Positions 45,638 through 54,943 of a stretch of 64,000 bases of DNA are shown one piece after another. The DNA comes from Prevotella sp. 885 (GTDB lineage Bacteria; Bacteroidota; Bacteroidia; Bacteroidales; Bacteroidaceae). The DNA is taken from positions 1-64,000 of the forward strand of contig NZ_NOVE01000015.1 in assembly GCF_002265625.1 (NCBI RefSeq). Reading direction: 5' to 3'. The position numbers and the translations under genes are program-made. The notes beneath the pieces were generated by a model. The model was not told the DNA's origin and did not search any database. It was given only the letters and a program-made list of their open reading frames with translations. Position 1 is the first letter of the stretch. Each line of letters begins with the position of its first letter.

Positions 45638-46621
45638 TTACCCTCTATTGATTCGTTCTACCAATTCGTCTGGTGTAAGTATCTCCATCTTGGAGAAACC
45701 AAACCACTTTTTGCCTAAGTCCTTAATGGATGCACCTATGTGATATACATCATCGTCTATACAAAGGAAGCGGTCATGTGATAAACGGAATGTTTCAACA
45801 TCAATCGGTGCATATTGAGCATTATGACGGTCTATGTCGAGTTGGAACTGACGGTTTATCTGCTGAGTGTAGATGATTGCAGACACGTTATTATCTCTTT
45901 TATCGAGCAATGTCAGTACAGTCTCGTCAACATAGTTGTCGATAAGGACAATACGCTTCTTCGCACTCTTAATCAAGTCGGACACGAAAGTATAGGCATC
46001 ATAAACTTGCCCATTGTAGAACACACCTTGTTTCGGCTTTGCATTGCCCTCGTCCAATCTGCGGAATACTTCGTCTATGCGCTTATTGGTTGCTTCAATG
46101 TGCTTATCGGTATCTTGTTGATGTTGCAGGATTTCCAACTGATGATATTCCATCGTTTCCAAACGACTAAAAACAGAAGCATTGTTTACCATAAAGTGAC
46201 GCATTGAAACAAATGCTCGCATGATTTGTATATTGACCTCAATGGCTGTTTTTGAACGGAGAACACTACTAAGCATTGCCACGCCTTGTTCAGTAAAAGC
46301 ATACGGCATATATTTGAGGTGTTGACCTTGTTTTTCGTTTAAGGTCACAATTTGTGACCTTAAACATTCTTCCTTTGTCAATTGAAACCGAAAGTCATTA
46401 GGAAAGCGTTCAACATTGCGTTTAACAGCCTGATTCAGAACTTTAGCTTCTACCCCATATAGCATTGCTAAATCTTTATCAAGCATAACTTGTTGCCCTC
46501 TAATTACTTTTATTAGAGGTTCAATATTACCTGCGAGTTCATGGTTATCGCATTTTGTAACATCTATTTTGGACTGGTCGCAAATTGCGACTGGTTCTTT
46601 TTTATCTATGTTGTTTGCCAT
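45638..46621 (-). CDS. ORF6N-domain DNA-binding protein with PLD-like C terminus
   Basis: The 327-aa product has an ORF6N domain (about 30-145: GQQVMLDKDLAMLYGVEAKV, FRFQLTKEECLRSQIVTLNE, YAFTEQGVAMLSSVLRS), a phage-derived DNA-binding module widespread in Bacteroidetes. A coiled-coil linker (about 150-195) leads to a phospholipase-D-like domain (KKRIVLIDNYVDETVLTLL; HDRFLCIDDDVYHIGASIKD, with His replacing a full HKD since Lys is Arg). The PLD half probably lacks nuclease activity. Three related palindromes lie in its leader and coding region, suggesting self-regulation. It is accessory, next to a dispersed repeat element. Confidence 0.85.
   Translation of the reverse strand: MANNIDKKEPVAICDQSKIDVTKCDNHELAGNIEPLIKVIRGQQVMLDKDLAMLYGVEAKVLNQAVKRNVERFPNDFRFQLTKEECLRSQIVTLNEKQGQHLKYMPYAFTEQGVAMLSSVLRSKTAIEVNIQIMRAFVSMRHFMVNNASVFSRLETMEYHQLEILQHQQDTDKHIEATNKRIDEVFRRLDEGNAKPKQGVFYNGQVYDAYTFVSDLIKSAKKRIVLIDNYVDETVLTLLDKRDNNVSAIIYTQQINRQFQLDIDRHNAQYAPIDVETFRLSHDRFLCIDDDVYHIGASIKDLGKKWFGFSKMEILTPDELVERINRG
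46337..46365. promoter_or_regulatory. Palindrome 3, inside the ORF6N gene
   Basis: This is a perfect 14+1+14 dyad centred on 46351 with core TCACAATTTGTGA. On the coding strand it spans the codons for SQIVT and the neighbouring TL. The core is shared with the leader palindrome at 46644-46656. Confidence 0.7.
46577..46591. promoter_or_regulatory. Palindrome 2, near the start of the ORF6N gene
   Basis: GTCGCAAATTGCGAC is a perfect 7+1+7 dyad, related to the other two with CG for CA. Its centre is 66 bp from that of the leader palindrome. Confidence 0.55.
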
Positions 46622-46643
46622 GTTTCTATCTTTATTTTTGAGA

Positions 46644-46656
46644 TCACAAATTGTGA
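46644..46656. promoter_or_regulatory. Palindrome 1, in the ORF6N leader
   Basis: TCACAAATTGTGA is a perfect 6+1+6 dyad 22 bp before the ATG and 29 bp after the -7 box, placed where a bound protein would block transcription. GACCTTAAAC on one side matches the flank of palindrome 3. Confidence 0.65.
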
Positions 46657-46685
46657 CCTTAAACGTATTGTTGTTATAATGCGTA

Positions 46686-46693
46686 CAAAGGTA
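46686..46693 (-). promoter_or_regulatory. -7 box of the ORF6N gene
   Basis: TACCTTTG on the minus strand, 64 bp before the ATG. No clear -33 TTTG at the usual distance. Confidence 0.5.
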
Positions 46694-46805
46694 GTGCTTT
46701 TAGCCTTTAAACTACTATCACACAAACCCTTTCTTTGAAAAGAACGTAAAATCAATAGTATTATTGCGGTGATTGCATTTTTAGTAATCTTCTTGTCAAA
46801 AACCT

Positions 46806-47208
46806 CTTCATGTCCGTCATGCAAATATCGTACAAAGAGTAAAAAGCTGTTACAAAATAAAAATCAATTCTAGAGAATCAAAAAGCTGTTTTTATGGTGT
46901 TTTGCTGTGCAAACAGCACCCGCGCATAACGATAGAGCCACTTTTACACTCCAATAGTGCCACTATTAGACAGTAAAAGTGGCGCTATTGCATGATAAAA
47001 GTGGCACTATTAGAGTGTAAAAGTGGCGCTATTGCAGCAAAAAGTGGCTTTTGGGCGCTTTCATTTTTTGCACATTCCGCTCACCAACCACATAATCCAC
47101 TGTGTTTAAACCGTTTATCCCTGCACGCTCAAAACTCAAGAATTTCGCACCAAAGATTTTGTTGTGCGCTCAACTGGGAGTATTGAGCGTTAGAAATGCA
47201 AATATTGT
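46806..47208. repeat. 403-bp dispersed element, copy B
   Basis: Co-linear partner of 15655-16057, same orientation and same length. It lies between the 3' side of nhaD and the 5' side of the ORF6N gene, mirroring copy A. The right-hand 83 bp (47126-47208) are identical to copy A and contain inverted pairs CGCAC/GTGCG and CGCTCAA/TTGAGCG. Confidence 0.85.
46934..47065. repeat. 22-bp-period dyad array B
   Basis: Six units begin at 46934, 46956, 46978, 47000, 47022 and 47044, in register with array A. AGTGGC(A/G)CTATT is seen in three; the second is AGTGCCACTATTA as in copy A. The sixth is degenerate. Confidence 0.8.
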
Positions 47209-47302
47209 CTTCGGAACCGCCGAAGAATTAGAAAAGAACCCGCTATATGAGCTGTTTAAAATAGCCCGCACCATCATAACCAAAGCAGCGCTTTATAAAA
47301 AC

Positions 47303-47361
47303 AAAAGAGGCTTTAATGCATGAAACAAGAGAAACTATTCTCTGACCTGCATTAAAGCCTT
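47303..47361 (-). terminator. Terminator of nhaD
   Basis: AGGCTTTAATGCA (47308-47320) pairs with TGCATTAAAGCCT (47348-47360), with an inner AGAGAA/TTCTCT hairpin. On the minus strand the stem is followed by CTTTTGTTTTT. Confidence 0.75.
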
Positions 47362-47381
47362 TTTTAAAACTCAAAACTCCA

Positions 47382-48758
47382 TTACAGCGGAGTAGTGAAG
47401 ATGTATGTACGGAGCACGTAATAGCTGATGATGCCGGCTATGTAGCCAACGAAAGCTATCCATGTGATCTTCTTCATATACCATCCGAAGGTGATCTTCT
47501 CCAGACCCATTACCACAACGCCAGCGGCGCTACCGATGATGAGCATTGAGCCGCCCACACCGGCGCAGTAAGCGAGGAGCTGCCAGAAGATGCCGTCCAC
47601 TGCCATGTCGCCTGTAGCGGCAACCGGATACATGCCCATGCAGCCTGCAACAAGCGGTACGTTGTCGACGATGCTCGAGAGGACACCGATGATGCCGGTG
47701 ACGAGGTAGTGATTGCCGTCGAAGAAGACGTTCAGACCCTCGCCGAGAGCTGTGAGCACACCCACCTCAGAGAGGCAAGAGACAGCCATTAGGATGCCGA
47801 GGAAGAAGAGGATGGTGGACATATCCACGCGTGAGAGCAAGTTGGTGACGCGCTTCTGTGTGCCCTCTGCGTCATGTCCGCGATGGAGATGACGATAGAA
47901 CACCTCTGTGGTGGTCCAGAGAACGCCGAGCACAAGGAGGATGCCTACGAACGGAGGCAGATGTGTGATGCTCTTGAAGATGGGCACGAAAATCAGACCG
48001 CCCACACCGATTACGAAGACAGCCTTACGCTGTGTCTCGGTGAAGTCACCAGAGTCCTCGTCTGCACCAGCCTTCACCTCCGGCATATGGAGCTCGCCCT
48101 TGAGGCTGTACTGCAGGATGAACGCAGGAATAAGCATCGAAACGATGGACGGAATGAGAATCTCGCTGATGACGCCAAGAGCTGTGATAAGGCCCTTGTT
48201 CCAGAGCATGATGGTGGTGACGTCGCCGATGGGCGAGAAGGCACCGCCTGAGTTGGCTGCGATAATGACAAGCGAAGCGTAGATGAGGCGGTCGTTGCGG
48301 TCAGCGACGAGCTTGCGCAGAATCATAATCATCACGATACTTGTCGTAAGGTTGTCGAGGATGGCTGAAAGGATGAAGGTAAGGAAGGCGATGCGCCATA
48401 GCAGGGCACGCTTCGAGTGTGTCTTCATTACCTTGCGCACCCAATTGAATCCGCCGTTTTGGTCGACAATCTCCACGATTGTCATAGCACCCATCAGGAA
48501 GAAAAGCGTCGTAGAGGTGTCGCCGAGATGCTCCTGTATGATGGAGGTGACCTTCTCCGCCATTCCCTCAATGCCACCGGCATAGTCGGGGTGCATCATT
48601 GTAAGAAACTGCAGCGGGTCGCACATATATAGCGTCCAGCAAGCCACAAACATCAGCAGCGCCACGGCTGCCTTGTTCACCTTTGTCAGACTTTCCATGG
48701 CGATGCAAGCATAGCCTATAACGAAAGCCACGACAATCATGATTGTCAATGTTGTCAT
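47382..48758 (-). CDS. nhaD: Sodium/proton antiporter, NhaD type
   Basis: The 458-aa inner-membrane protein exchanges sodium for protons, aiding pH and sodium homeostasis. It has about 12 helices, and NhaD-type motifs GDTSTTLFFLMGAMTIVEIVD, ILDNLTTSIVMIMILRKLV, NSGGAFSPIGDVTTIMLWNK and, in the second half, SSIVDNVPLVAGCMGMY, the repeated broken-helix pattern of the ion-transporter superfamily. A cytoplasmic linker occurs near 225-240. It stands alone, with its terminator next to repeat copy B. Confidence 0.9.
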   Translation of the reverse strand: MTTLTIMIVVAFVIGYACIAMESLTKVNKAAVALLMFVACWTLYMCDPLQFLTMMHPDYAGGIEGMAEKVTSIIQEHLGDTSTTLFFLMGAMTIVEIVDQNGGFNWVRKVMKTHSKRALLWRIAFLTFILSAILDNLTTSIVMIMILRKLVADRNDRLIYASLVIIAANSGGAFSPIGDVTTIMLWNKGLITALGVISEILIPSIVSMLIPAFILQYSLKGELHMPEVKAGADEDSGDFTETQRKAVFVIGVGGLIFVPIFKSITHLPPFVGILLVLGVLWTTTEVFYRHLHRGHDAEGTQKRVTNLLSRVDMSTILFFLGILMAVSCLSEVGVLTALGEGLNVFFDGNHYLVTGIIGVLSSIVDNVPLVAGCMGMYPVAATGDMAVDGIFWQLLAYCAGVGGSMLIIGSAAGVVVMGLEKITFGWYMKKITWIAFVGYIAGIISYYVLRTYIFTTPL

Positions 48759-48899
48759 AATTCTTTTTCTTGGATATTGTTTTTTAAAGTTATTCTATAT
48801 TGTCATCAGATTATACGAGGATGTAATAATTGCCTACAAAATTAGTAAATAAAACCATATAAAAAGAATTGATAACGCTATATTAATATATGTGTAAAC

Positions 48900-48941
48900 A
48901 AAAAAAACGCAGACAACGGGGTTTGATGCCGTTGTCTGCGT
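48900..48941 (-). terminator. Terminator of the dxs-trkA-trkH-manA group
   Basis: ACGCAGACAACGG (48907-48919) pairs with CCGTTGTCTGCGT (48929-48941). On the minus strand a run of seven or more T follows. Confidence 0.85.
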
Positions 48942-48985
48942 CTTATGGTGACGTCATGTCTGATTATTGTCTTATACAAGCCTTC

Positions 48986-49948
48986 TTACACGTATGTCTC
49001 GAGGAACTTGATGGTGCCTTCCACCTTCAGAGTCTCTGTTGTTGCGGGAACGAGGATGCTCTCGCCTGCCTGCAGAGTGAAGGTGTTGCCCTCGTTGTCG
49101 GTGATGGTGCCTTCGCCCTTGAGTCCGATAAGGATGACGAAGCTATCTAGCTCAGAATAGTCGAGCGTCATCGGCTCGTCGAGGTCGTAAACGGCTGTAT
49201 TGAAGTAAGGGCACTGCACGAGGCTCACACCCTGATTCTTCACCGGTGTGTAGTCTGTACGGTAGTTGCTCTCTACGTTATAGTTGATGCACTCGGCAGC
49301 CTGCTTTGTGTGGAGCTCACGGTAATTGCCGTTCTTGTCCTTACGCTTGAAGTCGTAGATGCGGTATGTAACGTCGCTGGTCTGCTGAATTTCGGCGAGG
49401 AAGCAGCCTGTGCCGATGGCGTGGATGCGTCCTGCGGGGAGGAAGAAGCAGTCGCCTTCCTTCACGTCATAGCGTGAGATGGCGTCGCAGATGGTGTCGT
49501 TCTCCACCATTGCTGTATATTCCTCCGGTGTGATCTGCTTCTTGAGACCGCAGAGCAGAGTGGCGTCCTTGTCAGAGTCGAGGAGATACCACATCTCTGT
49601 CTTGCCGCGCTCCTTGCCCTGACGCTTTGCAATTTCGTCTGTCGGGTGCACCTGGATGGAAAGATCCTGACGTGCGTCAATGAACTTGATGAGGAGGGGG
49701 AACTCATCGCCGAAGCGCTTGTAGTTGTCAGCGCCCACGAGCTTGTCCTTAAGCTCAGCCACTACTTCGTTGAGTTTCTTGCCTGCGTACGGTCCGTTGG
49801 CTACGACTGTCTCGTTGCCCGGCACGCCTGAGATTTCCCAGCTCTCGCCGACATTCTCCTGCTCTACGTTAAGGTGCTTGAAAGGGATGATCTTCTCGCC
49901 GCCCCAGATGGTGGACTTGAGAAGTGCGTTAAACTTAATTGGTTCCAT
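48986..49948 (-). CDS. manA: Mannose-6-phosphate isomerase, class I
   Basis: ManA interconverts mannose 6-phosphate and fructose 6-phosphate. The 320-aa cupin enzyme has the zinc-site segments LSIQVHPTDEIAKRQ and DCFFLPAGRIHAIGTG, and a C-terminal cupin half (LKGEGTITDNEGNTFTLQAG). Its length matches the short Firmicutes/Bacteroidetes form. It is the last gene of the dxs-trkA-trkH-manA series, 20 bp after trkH. Confidence 0.9.
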   Translation of the reverse strand: MEPIKFNALLKSTIWGGEKIIPFKHLNVEQENVGESWEISGVPGNETVVANGPYAGKKLNEVVAELKDKLVGADNYKRFGDEFPLLIKFIDARQDLSIQVHPTDEIAKRQGKERGKTEMWYLLDSDKDATLLCGLKKQITPEEYTAMVENDTICDAISRYDVKEGDCFFLPAGRIHAIGTGCFLAEIQQTSDVTYRIYDFKRKDKNGNYRELHTKQAAECINYNVESNYRTDYTPVKNQGVSLVQCPYFNTAVYDLDEPMTLDYSELDSFVILIGLKGEGTITDNEGNTFTLQAGESILVPATTETLKVEGTIKFLETYV

Positions 49949-49968
49949 AAATGATTTTATTTAGTAAG

Positions 49969-51420
49969 TTAATTTTCTTTCCAGAACTGGGGTGAGAAGA
50001 TTACGAGGACGGAGAATATCTCCAGACGGCCTATCAGCATCAGCACGGAGCATATCCACTTGGCTGTGTCGGGAAGGATGCTCCATGACATTGTGGGGCC
50101 TATCTCCAGACCAAGCGTCGGACCTACGTTGCCTAAGCAGCTGAGCGTGATGGTGATGGCGTTGGTGTTGTCGATGCCCATCGCTATCATTGAGAACGAA
50201 CAGAAGAGGCACAGGACAAGATAGGTGGCGAGGAACGCCAAGAGCGTCACGCGCTTTGAGGACGGAACGTTGGTGCCGTCTATCTTCATGGGCAGGATGG
50301 CGTTGGGATGGAGCATCTGACGAAACTCGTTCTTGATGACCTTGAGCACCATAACCGCTCTGATGCACTTGAAGCCGCCGCTCGTCGATCCGGAGCAGGC
50401 GCCGAAGAACATGCAGACAGCGAGCACCACCCACGTCACATGAGGCCACTTGCCTGGGTCGTCGGCAAGAAAGCCGGTGGTGGTAATGAAGGACACCACG
50501 TGGAAGAGACTGCTGCGGATGGCTGGTTCCAGACTGTATCCGTTCTTCCACATCAGCTCTACGACGATGAACGCCGAGAATGCCAAGACCACGAAGAAAT
50601 AGAACTTGAACTCCGAACTGCGCAGCAATGTGGAGATGCGACGCTGCGAGGCGGTCATATACAGCAACGTAAAGTTGGCGCCTGCTATGAAGCAGAAGAA
50701 CGTCAGGATGTACTGGATGGCTGGCGTGAACAACGAGTAGTCGCTGTCTACGGCGAATCCTCCGGTGGCTGCCGACGTAAACGCATAGTTGATGCTGCGG
50801 AATACGTCCATTCCTGCCAACATCAATGATCCTATACAGAAAATGGTGATGAGCAGATAAACCACCCATATCCACTTGGCTGTGGTGCTGAGACGGGGAT
50901 GGAGCTTGGTCTTTATTGGTCCGGTGGCCTCCGCCGCGAACACCTTTACGCTTCCTCCGACAAGGGAGGGAAGGATGGCAATGGTGAAGAACACGATGCC
51001 GAGACCGCCTATCCACTGTATCAGCGAGCGCCAGAACAGAATGCCGTGAGGCAGGACGCTGACATCGTCAATGATGGTGGCGCCGGTGGTGGTAAATCCG
51101 GACATTGTCTCGAAGAAGGCGTCCGTAAACGAGGGCAGATAGCCTCCAATGACGAAGGGCATCGTTCCCACAAGGGAGAACACCACCCACGTGAGCGCCA
51201 CGACAAGGTAAGCGTCACGGCGTGAGAGCGAGTTGTCGCAGCCATGACCGAGATAGCGCAGGACGAAGCCTGAGGCTATGGAGACGGCGATGGACGTTCC
51301 GAACGCCAGGACGTCATCCTCATGATAATAGAAAGCCACGCCAAGACACATGAGCAGCATCACTGTCTCAATGAAGAGCAGCGAGCCTAATATCTTGTAT
51401 ATCAACTTCAGGTTTATCAT
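49969..51420 (-). CDS. trkH: Trk potassium uptake, channel subunit TrkH
   Basis: The 483-aa membrane subunit contains four pore-loop repeats; visible filter-like segments are TTTGATIIDD, TSAATGGFAVD, SFITTTGFLADD and SCLGNVGPTLGLE. It works with TrkA, which gates it by nucleotide binding. Its start overlaps the trkA stop by 4 bp (ATGA), indicating translational coupling. Confidence 0.95.
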   Translation of the reverse strand: MINLKLIYKILGSLLFIETVMLLMCLGVAFYYHEDDVLAFGTSIAVSIASGFVLRYLGHGCDNSLSRRDAYLVVALTWVVFSLVGTMPFVIGGYLPSFTDAFFETMSGFTTTGATIIDDVSVLPHGILFWRSLIQWIGGLGIVFFTIAILPSLVGGSVKVFAAEATGPIKTKLHPRLSTTAKWIWVVYLLITIFCIGSLMLAGMDVFRSINYAFTSAATGGFAVDSDYSLFTPAIQYILTFFCFIAGANFTLLYMTASQRRISTLLRSSEFKFYFFVVLAFSAFIVVELMWKNGYSLEPAIRSSLFHVVSFITTTGFLADDPGKWPHVTWVVLAVCMFFGACSGSTSGGFKCIRAVMVLKVIKNEFRQMLHPNAILPMKIDGTNVPSSKRVTLLAFLATYLVLCLFCSFSMIAMGIDNTNAITITLSCLGNVGPTLGLEIGPTMSWSILPDTAKWICSVLMLIGRLEIFSVLVIFSPQFWKEN

Positions 51421-52760
51421 ACGAACAGTTTCTCTATCTTCTTCATGTTGATATTATGACAGAACACCATAACGGAGTCGCCGGGCTGTATCATTGTGTT
51501 ACCGGATACGAGGTAGCCCTGTCCGTCGCGGACGAGTCCGCCAATGGTCATACCCTGCGGCATACCCAAGTCCTTTACGGGCTTGCGGGTTATCTTGGCT
51601 CCCTCGCAGGGAATGAATTCCGCTACGTCGGCATTGGCAGTCATAAGGAAGCGCACGTTGTGTACGTTGGCGTCAAGCATCATCTGATAGATGTGGCTGG
51701 CAGCAATCGACTTCTTGTTGATGATTGTTCCGATGTCAAGGCTCTCCGCCATGCTGATATAGTCGATATTCTCTACCATTGCAACGGTCTTGCGCACACC
51801 GAGTCGCTTGGCTGTGAGGCAGGCGAGGATGTTGGTTTCGGCATTGCCGGTAAGCGCAACGAACGCCTGTGTGTTCTTTATTCCTTCTTCGATGAGAAGC
51901 GAGAGGTCGCGTCCGTCACCGTTGATGACGAGAGCGTCTTCGTCTTCAAGGAGCGAATTGAGTCGCTCGCAACGCTGTTCGTCAATGTCAATGATCTTTA
52001 CGTCCATGTAGCTGGGCATGGTCTTGACGGTACGCACGGCAGTGGCGCCGCCTCCCATTATCATCACGTTCTTCACGTCAACGTAATGCTCCTTGCCCAC
52101 AATCTTCCTTATATAAGGTATATACTGTCTGGTGGTCATGAAGTAGGCGAGGTCGTAGAGTTGGAGGCAGTCGTTACCGCCCGGTATGATGGTCTCGCCG
52201 TCGCGCTTGATGGCCACGATATGATAAGGATCCTCAGGTCCGCAGAGATTTCGCAGCGGCTGGTCGAGGATGGTGCATGACTGGCGCAGCTTCACGGCGA
52301 GCATCACCAGCGCTCCTCCGTGAACGTCCCAGCGCTGTCTTACCCACGACATCTTCAGTCCGTTATTGATGTCGGTGGCAGCAAGCATCTCCGGATAGAT
52401 GATGGAGCTGACGCCCAGTCGTCCGAAGAAAGCCTGGAGGTCAGGCTCGATGTATTCAGAGTTGTCTATTTTAGCCACCGTCTTCTTGGTGCCGAGTCCG
52501 TTGGCAAGCACGCATGACGCCATGTTCTGGCTCTCGTCCGGCGTTACGGCAATGAAGAGGTCGGCATGTTCAGCCCCAGCCCTTCGCAGCGCCTTCACGC
52601 TGGTGGGCGACGCCTCCATGGTGAGGATGTCCACGTCAGACCCGATCCGTGCGAGTCGTTCCTCGTCAGAGTCGATAACGACGATGTCGTCATGCTCTCG
52701 TGAGAGAAGGCGCGCTAAGTGTGTACCTATGGCATAGGCACCGGCTATGATGATTTTCAT
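51417..52760 (-). CDS. trkA: Trk potassium uptake, regulatory subunit TrkA
   Basis: The 447-aa cytoplasmic subunit has two RCK units: MKIIIAGAYAIGTHLARLLS and VKNVMIMGGGATAVRTVKTM are the two NAD-binding starts (the second with GGGATA), each followed by a TrkA_C part. It controls TrkH. The gene lies 6 bp after dxs and overlaps trkH by 4 bp. Confidence 0.95.
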   Translation of the reverse strand: MKIIIAGAYAIGTHLARLLSREHDDIVVIDSDEERLARIGSDVDILTMEASPTSVKALRRAGAEHADLFIAVTPDESQNMASCVLANGLGTKKTVAKIDNSEYIEPDLQAFFGRLGVSSIIYPEMLAATDINNGLKMSWVRQRWDVHGGALVMLAVKLRQSCTILDQPLRNLCGPEDPYHIVAIKRDGETIIPGGNDCLQLYDLAYFMTTRQYIPYIRKIVGKEHYVDVKNVMIMGGGATAVRTVKTMPSYMDVKIIDIDEQRCERLNSLLEDEDALVINGDGRDLSLLIEEGIKNTQAFVALTGNAETNILACLTAKRLGVRKTVAMVENIDYISMAESLDIGTIINKKSIAASHIYQMMLDANVHNVRFLMTANADVAEFIPCEGAKITRKPVKDLGMPQGMTIGGLVRDGQGYLVSGNTMIQPGDSVMVFCHNINMKKIEKLFV

Positions 52761-52766
52761 AATGTC

Positions 52767-54683
52767 TTAAGAATGTATATTAGATGTATTGGTAATGGCA
52801 TCTACGATGGCGTCAATGTCAGTACCGGCAATATGGCGTAACTGTTCCACCGTGCCATGCTCGATGAAGCGGTCGGGCAGACCTATGCGCTTGACAGTAA
52901 CGTCCTTGTCGTGGTCGCTCATCCATTCCAGTATGGCAGAGCCAAATCCGCCAGCTCGCTGTGCGTCCTCTACGGTAACGATGCGGCGGAATGTGGAGGC
53001 GATGCTCTCAAGGAGTTCTTCGTCAAGCGGCTTGCAGAAGCGCATGTCGTAATGGGCTACGCTTAACTGCTGTCCGCCCTGCTCAATGCGGTCGATGGCT
53101 TTTACCACGTCGTTGCCAATCGGTCCGTAACTGAGGACAGCTACGTCCGTGCCTTGGCGCAGACAGCGGCCCTTTCCGACGGGTATCTCCTCGAACGGGC
53201 ATTCCCAGTCGGCTCCCATAACTCCCCTACCCCTTGGATAGCGTATCACGACAGTGCCCTTGTCAGGCAGCTGCGCCGTGTACATCATGCGACGAAGCTC
53301 AGCCTCGTTCATCGGTGAGCAGAGCGTAAGGTTGGGCACGCAGCGCAGGGCAGCGATGTCGAAGACACCGTGATGTGTGGGTCCGTCCTCTCCCACCAGT
53401 CCCGATCTGTCAAAGCAGAACACCACGGGGAGGTTTAGCACGGCAGCGTCATGTATGATATTGTCGTAAGCACGTTGTGCGAACGCGCTGTAAATATTAC
53501 AGAAAGGCATCAGTCCGTCCTTCGCCATACCGCACGAGAATGTGGCGGCATGTCCTTCAGCGATGCCCACATCAAACACGCGGTCAGGCATTTCCTTCAT
53601 CATGATGTCCATGGAGCAGCCCGTCGGCATGGCTGGCGTAACGCCGACGATGCGCGGATTCTGACGTGCAAGCTCAAGAAGAGTCTTGCCGAACACGGTC
53701 TGGAATTTAAGCGGATAAGGACTGTCCTCCTTCTTGATGCGCTCTCCAGTCTCGGCATCGAAGAGTCCGGGGGCGTGCCAGATGGTAGCCTCCTTCTCCG
53801 CCGGGGCATATCCCTTGCCTTTCACGGTGTGGAGATGCAGGAGCTTGGGGCCGCGCATGTCCTTGAGCTGTTCCAGTATGCGCACCACCTCGCTGACATT
53901 GTTGCCGTCGAACGGTCCGAAGTAGCGTATATTCATGCCCTCGAAGATGTTCTGCTGATGGGCAAGCGCCGACTTCAGGGCATTGTTGAGGCGGATGAGT
54001 CCTTTCCTGCGGTTTTCATTAAGGTAGCCTTTGGAATGGAGCCATTGCGAAGCCTTGAAGCGCAGGCGGTTGTATGTGGCATTGGTATCAAGATTGAGCA
54101 GATACTTCTCCATGCCGCCCACGGCACGGTCAATACTCATATCATTGTCATTAAGAATGATAAGGAGGTCGTTTGGCGACGACGACACATTGTTAAGGCC
54201 CTCGAAAGCCAGTCCTCCAGACATCGCACCGTCACCGATTACGGCAACGACATGGCGTGAGTCGTTGCCGGTCTTGCGTGCCGCCACAGCCATACCGAGC
54301 GCCGCCGAAATAGAATTAGAGGCGTGTCCGCACGTGAAAGTGTCGTACTCGCTCTCCATCGGGCTCGGGAAAGGCCTAATGCCGTGCAACTTACGGTTGG
54401 TGGAGAAACATCCGCGACGGCCTGTGAGCATCTTATGCCCATAGGCCTGGTGTCCCACGTCCCACACAATACGGTCAAACGGGGTATTGAAGACATAGTG
54501 TAAGGCCACTGTCAACTCCACCACACCAAGCGAAGAGGCCAGATGTCCGGGGTTGACGGCAAGCTCCTCCACAATGACGTGGCGGAGTTCGGAGCACACT
54601 TCTTCAAGCTGCTCCACCCTTAACTTGCGAAGGTCGTCGGGATATTCAATCTTTCCTAATAATCCTAAGTTGTCGTTGTTCAT
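52767..54683 (-). CDS. dxs: 1-deoxy-D-xylulose-5-phosphate synthase
   Basis: Dxs condenses pyruvate and glyceraldehyde 3-phosphate, the first step of the MEP isoprenoid pathway and a source for thiamine and pyridoxal. The 638-aa product has the thiamine-diphosphate motif ([16 protein letters not shown] ... LNDNDMSID), [17 protein letters not shown] with the catalytic His, [15 protein letters not shown], and the transketolase C-terminal domain. The first gene of the series, with a promoter at 54778-54808. Confidence 0.97.
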   Translation of the reverse strand: MNNDNLGLLGKIEYPDDLRKLRVEQLEEVCSELRHVIVEELAVNPGHLASSLGVVELTVALHYVFNTPFDRIVWDVGHQAYGHKMLTGRRGCFSTNRKLHGIRPFPSPMESEYDTFTCGHASNSISAALGMAVAARKTGNDSRHVVAVIGDGAMSGGLAFEGLNNVSSSPNDLLIILNDNDMSIDRAVGGMEKYLLNLDTNATYNRLRFKASQWLHSKGYLNENRRKGLIRLNNALKSALAHQQNIFEGMNIRYFGPFDGNNVSEVVRILEQLKDMRGPKLLHLHTVKGKGYAPAEKEATIWHAPGLFDAETGERIKKEDSPYPLKFQTVFGKTLLELARQNPRIVGVTPAMPTGCSMDIMMKEMPDRVFDVGIAEGHAATFSCGMAKDGLMPFCNIYSAFAQRAYDNIIHDAAVLNLPVVFCFDRSGLVGEDGPTHHGVFDIAALRCVPNLTLCSPMNEAELRRMMYTAQLPDKGTVVIRYPRGRGVMGADWECPFEEIPVGKGRCLRQGTDVAVLSYGPIGNDVVKAIDRIEQGGQQLSVAHYDMRFCKPLDEELLESIASTFRRIVTVEDAQRAGGFGSAILEWMSDHDKDVTVKRIGLPDRFIEHGTVEQLRHIAGTDIDAIVDAITNTSNIHS

Positions 54684-54777
54684 GAGGTTTGTGATGTAAA
54701 TGCTACGGAAGGCTTTATCGTCTCAATAGTACAGCTTTTGCTGACCTAAAGCATTGGTTTTCGCCCTTTCCAACTTG

Positions 54778-54808
54778 CAAAGATAATGTAAATGGCTGAA
54801 AGGACAAA
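54778..54808 (-). promoter_or_regulatory. Promoter of dxs-trkA-trkH-manA
   Basis: On the minus strand, TTTG (54808-54805), 19 bp, then TATCTTTG (54785-54778). Its -33 box is 5 bp from that of the divergent promoter for the WcaJ-type gene. Confidence 0.8.
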
Positions 54809-54813
54809 AATTT

Positions 54814-54845
54814 TTTGGCTATTACATATAATTTGATTATTTTTG
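54814..54845 (+). promoter_or_regulatory. Promoter of the WcaJ-type gene
   Basis: TTTG (54814-54817), 20 bp, then TATTTTTG (54838-54845), 98 bp before ATG 54944. It covers the alternative start at 54815. Confidence 0.75.
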
Positions 54846-54943
54846 CAAAGTTTTTGAGAGGCAAATGCTTGCCGATACTGAACAATCACGATAACACAGA
54901 TTTAAAATACGATAAACAATTAAACATTTTTGCTTGTGAAAAA

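Noticed and set aside
49961..51016. Arg/His-rich 351-aa minus-strand frame inside trkH
   Set aside because: Out-of-frame shadow of trkH with an improbable composition.
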